Assembly (NCBI GenBank): GCA_016648135.1
Contig: JADDOH010001545.1
Coordinates: 62,001-126,000 of the forward strand
Reading direction: 5' to 3'
From: Agrypnia vestita
Taxonomy: Eukaryota; Arthropoda; Insecta; Trichoptera; Phryganeidae
DNA length: 64,000 nt
Made by a program: the position numbers and the translations under genes. The notes under the pieces are model-generated. The model had not been told where the DNA came from, searched no databases, and worked only from the letters and a program-made list of their open reading frames with translations. Below are positions 51,218-59,539 of the stretch, piece by piece. Each line of letters opens with the position of its first letter. The stretch's first letter is position 1.

Positions 51218-51891
51218 CAGCGGTTCCCAACCTGCGGTATGCATACCATCGGGTGGTATGCAGGTGGATAGTTAGTGGTATGCGAAAAATAATCAGTAAT
51301 GGTGAACATAAAAAGTAAAAAAAAACAGTCATAAAAATATCTTTTAAACCAGCATTTCCTAGCCTTTTACGGCCTCGCTTACCACTTTGTAAAAATGATT
51401 GTATTTCGAGAAATTTGTAATTCTATTTGCATTATAAATTTTATAGAGTGACTATATTTTCCAGAACTCAATTTTAATCAGACGTAATTTTTGGAAAAAA
51501 ATTGCCTGGGGCCCATTTCAATTTTTTTTATACAATAATAGAATTTAATACTATGTAATTTTTTTTTAAATTATTTGTTAAAAAAAATACTACTTTCAAT
51601 GTTCTGGTTTTGAATTTCGACAAGAAATGAGCTTCGGCACCTTTTATTTAAAAAAAAAAAACATTGTGAATGTAAAGTTAAAAAGTCTCATTTTTATCAG
51701 AAAAAATAAAACCTTTGGTATTTTTTTTAAACTTAAATAAACAGAGTTCTGGGAAATATAGTCACCCTATAAAATTTATAATGCAAATAGAATAACAAAT
51801 TTCTCGAATACAATTATTTTTACGAAGTGGTACAATTAAGCATGATGCATTACAAAGTGCTGCGCGAGCCAAAAAAGGTTGGGAAACACTG
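51218..51891. mobile_element. hAT element with perfect 8-bp duplication, composite ends
   Basis: 674 bp from CAGCGGTTCCCAACCTGCGG to GGTTGGGAAACACTG, flanked by identical GTCTAATG at 51210-51217 and 51892-51899. A second left-type end, CAGCATTTCCTAGCCTTTTA at about 51353, pairs with the same right end over a long foldback (AAATTTTATAGAGTGACTAT against ATAGTCACCCTATAAAATTT). The outer left end with its GTATGCATACCATCGGGTGG block belongs to a different hAT subfamily. No transposase frame. Confidence 0.85.
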
Positions 51892-51917
51892 GTCTAATGT
51901 ACAGAGGTGTTAAAATA

Positions 51918-52172
51918 TATCGTCGCTGTATATATAACAAATAATATGTGCCGTTTATGTATTCCAAGATGAACGAATCAATTTGTCAATTTTTCATATA
52001 ATGGAGATATACTAAAAAACATTGCCGTTCACCTGGAAAGTCTGCCTAGTAATTATTTAAAATATTTTTTATAAATGTAGTCTGCAATTTTTTTAGAACA
52101 GTTTTATTCGTTTATCTCAGAATGTACTAAAAATTCACATAGGATTAATTTTATATGCAGCGACGATATGAT
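51918..52172 (+). repeat. Repeat family I, copy 1
   Basis: ATATCGTCGCTGTATATATA at the left and TATATGCAGCGACGATAT at the right are inverted. The interior has GCCGTTCACCTGGAAAGTCT and AATTATTTAAAATATTTTTTA. The reverse complement matches 56143-56310. Non-coding. Confidence 0.75.
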
Positions 52173-52443
52173 GAGATGTCAGAAAACATGAAGAATATAG
52201 ATAAGATGAATGAATTTAAAAACAAATGCAATAATTATTGTAAAAATAGTTTAGATTGTAGAGCATCAGATGTATTATTTATTATATTATAGATTGTACC
52301 ATAGATTAGATCATATTATAAGATGCATATATATATATTCTTTAATTCTTATTTGTAGCATATATAAATCAATCATCTTTGAAATTAAAAAGTTACAACT
52401 AGGGAACTCTGATGATTTTAAATTAAACAAAAATAATAACTAG

Positions 52444-52743
52444 TCAATTATCCGCTTTATCCGAGGCACCTGGGTAAAACGGATGTATCCTAGGGGCAAA
52501 GAGGATAGGCATTAAAGTGCTAATATTAGTCATCACAATAATTGCAGAAGTAACTTCCTTGATCTCCATATAAGGAGCACTCTTCGTGTGTCCACCGGCA
52601 ACGCTGTGAGTAGGATTTCTGATCCGGGTCGACCCAGGAATGTATTTCCAGAAATACATGGGGTTTTCGATGCATTCAGTCCCAGAATGCTTTTTTTTAG
52701 TCACGGGATTCATTATTATTTTGAAAGAGTGTAAATAAAGCAA
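52444..52743 (-). CDS. Unidentified coding-like frame, 99 codons
   Basis: The frame begins MLYLHSFKIIMNPVTKKKHS and continues through a less AT-rich stretch with CIENPMYFWKYIPGSTRIRN and HSVAGGHTKSAPYMEIKEV, ending in a hydrophobic VTSAIIVMTNISTLMPILF segment and DKADN. The second internal Met (residue 11) may be a better start. Composition is more coding-like than neighbouring frames, and codon usage is not obviously biased by A/T runs. I do not recognise the family. It could be a retrotransposon fragment, a decayed gene piece or chance. Confidence 0.25.
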   Translation of the reverse strand: MLYLHSFKIIMNPVTKKKHSGTECIENPMYFWKYIPGSTRIRNPTHSVAGGHTKSAPYMEIKEVTSAIIVMTNISTLMPILFAPRIHPFYPGASDKADN

Positions 52744-52929
52744 TGAAAAGCATTATTTATATTACTCCCCGGCATTAGTAAGCCGCACTTGAGATTTTGA
52801 TATACATACATACATTTTTTCTGTTTATAATATTTTCGTTACATCGATTATCTGTTCTAAAATAATCTTGAAGAATATTTTAGAACAGACAAAGAATAGA
52901 TAAGTATTGTAGTTAGTTAGTTAGCATAG

Positions 52930-53090
52930 TTAATAGAATGAAAAAGGGTCGATCAGATGGTTTGGACGTGTTGAGTGAATGAATGAGGAAAAAATGGTAA
53001 GAAAAATAAATGACACAAGTGTCGACGGCACCAGAAAGAGAAGACTACCGCGGAAGACGTGGCATGACCAAATTAACCAGATATTGGACC
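52930..53090 (+). pseudogene. LINE ORF2 C-terminal fragment
   Basis: GSIRWFGRVE, stop, MNEEKMVRKINDTSVDGTRK, then RRLPRKTWHDQINQIL. It matches 23335-23480 (RMNEKRTVRKIYNASVYG, RPRKTWHDQISQIL) at high similarity. It is truncated and lies upstream of, not after, the RT fragment at 53115. Confidence 0.8.
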
Positions 53091-53114
53091 TTTAGATTAG
53101 ATTAGACATGGAAG

Positions 53115-53775
53115 CGGCAATACAAATGCTACGGCTGTACAAAGGAGAGTCTGACAAGGTTGTCATACCTATTATTTAATATGTATTTGAATGAAGTTTT
53201 CCAAAAGTCCCTTGAAAATTCTAATCTAGGAGTGAAGATTAATGGAGCCATAAGAAATAACATCAGATATCCTGACAACACAGTCATATTAGCTGAAAGT
53301 GTAGGCGATCTTCAAGAGATCGACTACACTTTCATAAATAAGATCTATGTGGTTGGAGAGGAGATAGGTCTGACAATCGATGCTGCTAAGACCAAACGGA
53401 TGTCATTTGGGCGAATTGACTTTTCTGGTTCATCCCTACAGTTAAATAGAATAAATGTTGAAATGGTTGACCAGTTCAAATATCTCTGCAGCATCATAAC
53501 ACATACACATGACTCAGATACTGAAGTGAGATGCAGAATAGAGATAGCATGTCCTGCATTTAATAGAATAAGGGCCTTCATCTGTGATGGCAATCTAAAA
53601 ATAAAACTTCAGCAGAGAATGATAAACTTTTACATATGGTCAGATATGGCTGTGAAACATGAACTCTGAAAGATAATGTTATAAATCGGTAGGAAGCATT
53701 TTAAATGTGGATGGACTGGAGAATGCTTTGTATACCGTGGACCAATATCGTCAGAAATACAAAGGTGCATTTTTT
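53115..53775 (+). pseudogene. LINE reverse transcriptase relic
   Basis: After a frameshifted RQGC-type start, the frame from about 53160 runs LLFNMYLNEVFQKSLENSNL, VKINGAIRNNIRYPDNTVIL, AESVGDLQ, GLTIDAAKTKRMSF, QFKYLCSIIT, RCRIEIACPAFNRIR, then CET(stop)TLKDNVINR(stop)EAF and RMLCIPWT. The catalytic RYADDTVILA motif has become RYPDNTVILA: the second Ala and second Asp are lost, so it is inactive. About 170 codons stay open, so the copy is moderately old. Endonuclease domain and C-terminus are missing. Family: insect endonuclease-RT LINE. Confidence 0.9.
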
Positions 53776-53929
53776 ATTTTATTTCAGAGACACATTGAAA
53801 TTCAATATCTTGACGTTCATGTGCAGAACCTATATCGTATTTTGTAATTTTCTAGTCGCAATAATTACAGCAGGTCCATCAATCTCATTTTGGGCCAAGT
53901 CTGTAGTACGAGGTGTTTCAGTATAAATG

Positions 53930-54550
53930 AGAACATTTGTAGAATAACTCAATTTAGACTGCTTATATTTATAAAATAACTTAATATAGTGCAGTTGTAG
54001 TGTCAGGTCATGAACGATTACTCAGTATCTTCGACTTACAATTTATTATAATCTATACATTTAAATCTCCCCGTGTACACGCTAAGAAATCTCAATGAAC
54101 ACCACAGCATCTTCCATTTATCTTTTGTATATATTAGTTCATTTAATCATTAGATAAATTTATCAATTAAGTTAATAATGTAGAAGGTTTTATTTTCTAG
54201 TATTCAATAGAAGTTGAAATTAAGAATTTCTCTGCTCTTTGAACTAAAAATAAATTCTCAAACCAAATCAAAAAACCAACTTGCTTCTTCTTTGCAATAC
54301 ATAAAATTTTTTAATTAGTATAAAAAAAAGTATTACTCCACTTCCTGGATCGAGATTTTTGCTTCACTGTAGTCAGTACGTTATCTAGCTAACCTGCATT
54401 TTGCACAATGCATGGAATTAAAACCGTAGTCATTTTATTAATGACGTCAACCATCTTTCCAATGTTTCCAAACCTCCATCTCAAATTTAGTACATATTTA
54501 CAATAGTTGCTAGCTGTGTTAATAATTACCATTCAGTTCTTAATTACTAG
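53930..54550. other. AT-rich stretch, nothing recognised
   Basis: No coding or repeat signature found. Confidence 0.4.
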
Positions 54551-54558
54551 TTCACCTA

Positions 54559-54670
54559 GGCCCGGTTGTTTCAAGTTCGATCAAAGTAAGCAGTCGATTA
54601 AAGCATAGATTTTTAGGAAAACGGGTTGTCTGATTGTACGATGGAGAACGTAAAAATCTATCTATATTAG
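54559..54670 (+). repeat. MITE family H, left part
   Basis: GGCCCGGTTGTTTCAAGTT, AAAGCATAGATTTTTAGG, ACGGGTTGTCTGATTG and GGAGAACGTAAAAATCTAT as at 62467-62580. The right arm is missing. Confidence 0.7.
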
Positions 54671-55149
54671 AAACATCTCTGAAAACCTACTGTGTAGAAA
54701 AAAAATTACATTAGTTCATGTCTATGTATTTTGGTGGTCTGGGGGTTAGTTTTGTAATGCTCTCATAAGGTGATACTCATCAAAACAAGTGTGTATTTAT
54801 TTACATAAGTAAAATTTGGTTCACATCACTTGAAGGCTCTAGGGTTGTATAAAGAATAGACATCCTGTATAATCTATAACAATCCCTTGCTAATTTTAGA
54901 TTCATTTTTTAAAAACACCACAAATAGTCTAACTCCTAAAACTGTCTTTGGTGTATGTGGGCATTCATGTTTAATAAGAAGTTATAGTAATATCAATAAA
55001 ACTTTATAATTATTAATAATTAATAATATTACTATAAAGAGGTTTAAATTGACGATCGTTTAATTTTATTTGTAAGTTTTTTTTTGCATTTCTACATATC
55101 GTTATAAAATAGTTTCTAAATTTTGTATAATTTTTTTTAAAATAGAGGT

Positions 55150-55262
55150 GCGAACACGGAGTACTTGTGCTTTGAAAATAGAACTATCTTGCTGGTCTGG
55201 AGTGAGATTCGAACCCACGACCTTAGGCTTACTAGGCGAGAGACCCAACCACAAGCTACTCC
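55150..55262 (-). repeat. tRNA-like sequence, probable SINE head
   Basis: Minus strand: GTAGCTTGTGGTTGGG (A-box-like), CTCGCCTAGTAAGCCTAAGG, then GTGGGTTCGAATCTCAC, a complete T-arm with B box GGTTCGAATCT. The acceptor stem does not pair well, so it is not a functional tRNA. Followed on the minus strand by about 50 bp to an A-rich run. A different SINE family from 20935. Confidence 0.6.
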
Positions 55263-55269
55263 TTTGTAG

Positions 55270-56140
55270 CTACAATCTTTGTAGATCCATTTCTTAAAAA
55301 TGGTCCGCAACATGAAGTGCCATATTAAGACCCTCAATAATATTGCGGAGGATCAAAACAGGCTACTCTTTCCTTTCTCCGTACTTTCACATTTTGAGCT
55401 TCACCTCTGCAAATCTGTAATTGAATGATCCGATCTTATCCAAAGTATGTGCACTTATCCCTGAATTTTTTTTTTAAATGTAAATTAAAAGTACCTAATT
55501 TTAGTTTCAGTACCAAGGCACTGTTTAATTTCCCCAAATCATAGCAAATATTAAAGTCGGGGCGTAATTGTTACGTTAAATGATATGAATTATCCTTAGG
55601 AACAGGCTTTGTATTATTATATATGTCAGTAGATTCTTACTCTAATACGCTTTTTATTTTGATCATTTAACGTTGGGTTTCTGATCATTTTCTTTGACAG
55701 CTGACCGCCATAGATGAATATTCTGGTGGAAGTTTGAAGCCGCCTATACACAACAGAATAAAGAAGATACAGAACGCGCACTCATGAATTCTATGATTTT
55801 AACAGTCGCCACCTAGCGACCGTCACATACATTTTGCTCGATTTACTTATTTATTTGTTTGTTTAAATTAATATTTATTTCTGAAAATATAAAACAGGTT
55901 TTAAAATAAAATACGGTAAATTTGAATTAAATATTTATATATATCAAATCCGCCAATTCCATAAAAAGAGCCAGAAAAACAATTGGCAAAGAAAACTGAC
56001 AATTACATAATGAATATAATAAATTTCATAATAAAAACATATAGTTTGTTACAATACAAAAAGATAAAAAATTTACAAAACACATTCAAAATAAAAAATT
56101 ATTATTTAGTGATTATACAAAATATAGTAGTAAATTGAAT
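55270..56140. other. AT-rich stretch, nothing recognised
   Basis: No gene or repeat identified on either strand. Confidence 0.4.
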
Positions 56141-56142
56141 TT

Positions 56143-56310
56143 ATCGTCGCTGTATATATAATAAATCCTATGTGACGTTTAGTACATTCTGATAAACGAA
56201 TAAAAACTGTTTTAAAAAATAATTGCACAGACTAGATTTATAAAAAATATTTTAAATAATTACTACGCAGACCTTCCAGATAAACGGCACAGTTTTTTTT
56301 GGTATATGTC
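56143..56310 (-). repeat. Repeat family I, copy 2
   Basis: ATCGTCGCTGTATATATAAT, AAATCCTATGTGACGTTTAG, ATAAACGAATAAAAACTGTT, AATATTTTAAATAATTACTA and CAGACCTTCCAGATAAACGG equal the reverse complement of 51918-52172, including its centre. Confidence 0.75.
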
Positions 56311-56386
56311 CATTATTTATCTGGATTCGAAATTCGGCGGATCCACTAATTTAAATTATATTAATCACATCTGGGAAATCTGTGGA

Positions 56387-56635
56387 CTATTTCATTTGTT
56401 CTCCAAGTGGAAACATAACACCAGCATAGTTCTGACATGACTGAATCTGAAAATATATAAAATATACATTTAAACAAACAAAAGTCAAACAGTAAAAAAG
56501 CCAGTGAAACTTGTAACATTATAAACAATTTTTAAGTAAATGGAAAGTTGGATTTAGATGAATAAGATTAAATCATTTATTTGCGGAATTTAGAGCATTT
56601 ACCTGCACTTCCTCAGCCATAGCAACCTCCATCAT
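56387..56635 (-). CDS. Candidate small two-exon gene (30 residues)
   Basis: Exon a 56635-56603: MMEVAMAEEVQ, then donor GTAAATG. Exon b 56446-56387, preceded by ATATATTTTCAG: IQSCQNYAGVMFPLGEQMK and TAG. Both splice sites are good, the phase is 0, and the 5' flank (56640-56900) is GC-richer with AAGATGGCTG motifs like a promoter. I do not recognise the peptide. It may be a true microprotein, a pseudogene, the start of a longer alternative transcript, or chance. Exon b could also continue by a different donor. Confidence 0.35.
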
Positions 56636-56910
56636 GCTTCGTTTTCTGTTTTAAAGTTTCAATTTTGTCAACCACCTGTCAAAGCAAACCAGACGCGCAG
56701 ACGCTTTGGAAGTCTCAAGGGTATCATGGCGGCTGACAAGTTTATCCAACATGGCGTCACGGCTATTCTATGGTTCGTGCCTTCTCTATTTTGTGGTTCG
56801 TGCACAAGATACAAGATGGCTGACGATAAATCAATGCGTACAACATCAGCTATTCTGTGGCGCCACCTTATAGTTGTCTCGGTACTACGAGTGCCCACCC
56901 CCTGCTCTAC

Positions 56911-57151
56911 ACTACTAGGAAAGTCGGCCCAAGTCCGAGGTAACCGAAGTAAATGTCTACACTGCGAGGAACTCAGTTGCCCATAGAATATTACTCCGCA
57001 CGAACTTCGGGTCACTTCGGATTCCTTTGACTCGGCCCAAAAACCGACAACTTTCGGAAATCGCCCGATGCGAGCCGAAGTAGCATGAAGTACCCCTCTA
57101 CACTATCGTATTCGCTTCACTTCGGCCGACTTTGCTAGTAGTGTAGAGACG
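56911..57151. mobile_element. Foldback MITE, CTCTACACTA type
   Basis: Left GCTCTACACTACTAGGAAAG, TCGGCCCAAGT; right ACTTCGGCCGACTTTG, CTAGTAGTGTAGAGAC: inverted arms of about 32 bp around a GC-rich interior with repeated CTTCGG motifs. About 240 bp. Confidence 0.75.
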
Positions 57152-57164
57152 GCTTAAAGTGCCA

Positions 57165-57245
57165 TGTACACATTGGCCGAGGTTGGCTCAATGTGTATAG
57201 AGAGTTTTGGCGCAGGTTGGAGGAGGTTAGTAGAGGTTGGCCGAG
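57165..57245. repeat. GAGGTTGG-rich MITE-like block
   Basis: TACACATTGGCCGAGGTTGG, CTCAATGTGTATAGAG form an inverted pair, and GAGGTTGG/GAGGTTAG units follow. A related TGAGGTTGGCTCAATGTGTG occurs at 58375-58395. Confidence 0.55.
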
Positions 57246-57349
57246 GTTGGCTTGGTTGTTGGTTTTTCGAGCACATATCAAAAGGACAATGGAGACCCTC
57301 GGCCGCATCGGCCATTTTTAGTTCGTCACCGTTCGCTAACTGAGGTGTA

Positions 57350-57484
57350 CAGTTGCCGGCAAACTTCTAGAATTTTTTTGGGGGAATGCTCAGAAGACAA
57401 AATTTGGGTCTCCTTGGTGGAATGGTACATGCGCAACCTTCCTCCCTTTAAGCCCTAAAATTTCAAGATGTTTGCCGGCTACTG
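57350..57484 (+). mobile_element. TA-flanked MITE M, copy 4
   Basis: 135 bp, CAGTTGCCGGCAAACTTCTA to GATGTTTGCCGGCTACTG, TA at 57348-57349 and 57485-57486. Interior TGGGGGAATGCTCAGAAGAC and CTCCTTGGTGGAATGGTACA. A chance open frame crosses it. Confidence 0.9.
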
Positions 57485-57859
57485 TACGTCTCTCCTGTTT
57501 CGTTTATCGTATTTCGGAGATCGTCTAAATGTCGCTATCGTGAAACACGTGAGACATTCAAGTTAATTGAATTATTATTATTAGGATGGACAGAAATTAA
57601 TTATGAAAACAATTAATGAATTTAATTTTTCAGATAATTTAGTACGAAAACTTTGATTTAGTCACATCTAAAATTATCAAATTTTTTTTATAGTTTGATT
57701 CGTCAACCGATTGAAAATATAAAATAAATGTAAAAATTAATTATTTAAAAACATAAACAAGAACAATATAAAGATAGACATAAAAAATTGGAATTTAAAG
57801 AAAAGATAAAACAATTCAATGAAATAAAAATTAGAAATAGAAATAATAGAAATAAATAT

Positions 57860-57890
57860 AATAGGCATTATATAATATATAATGCCTATT
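57860..57890. repeat. Short perfect palindrome
   Basis: AATAGGCATTATATAATA / TATAATGCCTATT, followed by two more AATAGGCAATA-type units. AT-rich, local. Confidence 0.7.
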
Positions 57891-58043
57891 ATACAATAGG
57901 CAATACAGTAGGCAATATAATAAATTAAACTAAAAATATTTTTTATAATTTATAATTATATTTAACTAGCTGTTATTTAATAAAGATTTATGTCCCTAAA
58001 ATTGAAGCCAAGTTTTGATATAAAGCTTATACTCAAACCACTT

Positions 58044-58161
58044 GCCAACGACCATATCACGTTGAAATCACCGCTTCTCGTCCAATCACCGAAGTTAAGC
58101 AACATTAGGCGCTGCCAGTAATTGGATGGGTGACCGCTAGGGAACTCCGCATGCCGTTGGA
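58044..58161 (+). rRNA. 5S rRNA-like copy, probably a pseudogene
   Basis: 118 nt from GCCAACGACCATATCACGTT to CCGCATGCCGTTGGATT, followed by a T-run that would stop RNA polymerase III. It aligns over its whole length with insect 5S rRNA: CACCGAAGTTAAGCAAC (A box), TTGGATGGGTGACCGC (C box) and pairing GCCAACG/CGTTGG(A) ends. Differences such as CACCGCTTCTCGTCCAATCA for the usual CACCGGTTCTCGTCCGATCA, and CATTAGGCGCTGCC for CGTCGGGCGCGGTC, are mostly C-to-T/G-to-A type changes. A single isolated copy outside an array suggests a retrocopy or pseudogene, though it might still be transcribed. Confidence 0.8.
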
Positions 58162-58399
58162 TTTTTTTCATTATGTACGGTCCCATTTCCTCTTTTACAT
58201 AAATATGAAATCCTCTTTTTATAATAAATGTCCGGATCCGTTATATATTTAAATTTTTACGTCCATCTAAAGTGCTTCGCCAGGCAACAATGAGCACAAT
58301 TAACAATGAGTCATGCGCTGATGTGTGATCGCTATCAGCAATTTTGCGAGGTTGGTCGACGTTGGCGCTCTGCTGAGGTTGGCTCAATGTGTGCAGTGC

Positions 58400-59040
58400 T
58401 CTTTACACATTTTAAGACCGCGCTGTTATCTATTGCGTATTTTAAGAATTTTCTACTAAGCATGCAATAAGTTCTACCATAAAATTTATAAAAAAATATA
58501 TAAAATTTATAATTAAAAAAATTAGATAAGGTTACCAACAGTTTATCGGTAATTATTGAAGCATAAAAAGGTAATCAAAATGGAATTAATACATAAAACA
58601 ATGAAATAAAAAAAATGTAAAGACAATATTACAGACATTATTTATAATCTAATAATATATCTATTTATAATCTAAATAACTCAGGTTATTCAAATAACTC
58701 TTTCAAACTAAGAATTCAAATGACCCCTTTAACACGACATAGTTGCATGTAATTTTAGTGAAAATCAATAAAAATCCACATTCGTGGCTTAAAAACATAA
58801 GATTTTTAAAATATACTATAAACCAAGATGCCCGATATGAAATATCGTCACGCAATAACATAGTTTAAAAAGATTATAAATACATATGTCTGAAAAATAA
58901 ATACAGTAATCAGAAAAACATTTACTGGTAATTCGGTAACGGAATTATTTTACCGTATTTACCGATAAACCGGTGATATAAAATAAGGATTTTTTACGAT
59001 ATTGCAGTGTAATCAAAATGTAATATCGAGCAACTTTGTC
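58400..59040. other. AT-rich stretch, nothing recognised
   Basis: No coding or repeat signature. GGTAAT/CGGTAA motifs (for example TATCGGTAATTATTG near 58543 and CGGTAACGG near 58936) recur but no unit could be defined. Confidence 0.4.
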
Positions 59041-59048
59041 ATGCGGCG

Positions 59049-59130
59049 CATGTGAACCAATGTGAACGATGTGAACCCATGATCTATGTGTGAACTGGTG
59101 TGAACCACAGAATATAGACCAAAAAGTGTG
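59049..59130. repeat. Cluster of TGTGAAC direct repeats
   Basis: At least five TGTGAAC(C/G) motifs at irregular 10-20 bp spacing (ATGTGAACCAATGTGAACGATGTGAAC in part, then GTGTGAACTGGTGTGAACC), with one more near 59126. Located just upstream of the candidate first exon. Confidence 0.7.
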
Positions 59131-59229
59131 AACCTTTTATAATTCTGGCTTTTTGGTTCGATTACATCGCATTGGACATGCACATCTACGAAAAGAGTAA
59201 TCTATGGCATCAGTCACGCGAACCGTTGT

Positions 59230-59403
59230 GCACTTCATATCTGTCTCAGTTCAGTGTTCCACAGTGTTCACGTTTCACGTTTAGTCGTGTCGCGATCTTG
59301 CCGTCTTTAGTTACTGTCAAAAGTTTTCTGTTTAAGTTCAGAGCTTGAATGTCGGCGTGAGCGTGATAGATTGGTTCGCATTTAGCATTAAATTAATTGA
59401 ATA
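59230..59403 (+). other. Candidate noncoding first exon and promoter, plus strand
   Basis: Less AT-rich block with TCAGTTCAGTGTTCC near 59248 (initiator-like TCAGT), no long frame, and a strong donor ATA|GTAAGTGG at 59404. A second GTAAGT follows near 59534. This pattern fits a 5' UTR exon of a gene continuing to the right, beyond this window. Inference only. Confidence 0.3.
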
Positions 59404-59539
59404 GTAAGTGGTCATATTTTTTGGCGTAGCGAACCACAATACGCACTTTTCTTCGAGAGTTTTGATTGAAATTTTGTTTTTTTAAGAGAATTATCCGACA
59501 CGAGTGCATCACATCATCTTCAGTTGTTTTATAGTAAGT

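Noticed and set aside
55183..55260. Functional tRNA gene
   Set aside because: The T-arm is good, but the acceptor stem does not pair and the anticodon arm is poor.
56726..56986. 86-codon frame beginning MAADKFIQHG
   Set aside because: Overlaps the left end of a foldback MITE and contains a near-duplicated ATGGC(GG)CTGAC segment; no family resemblance. More likely promoter or repeat DNA.
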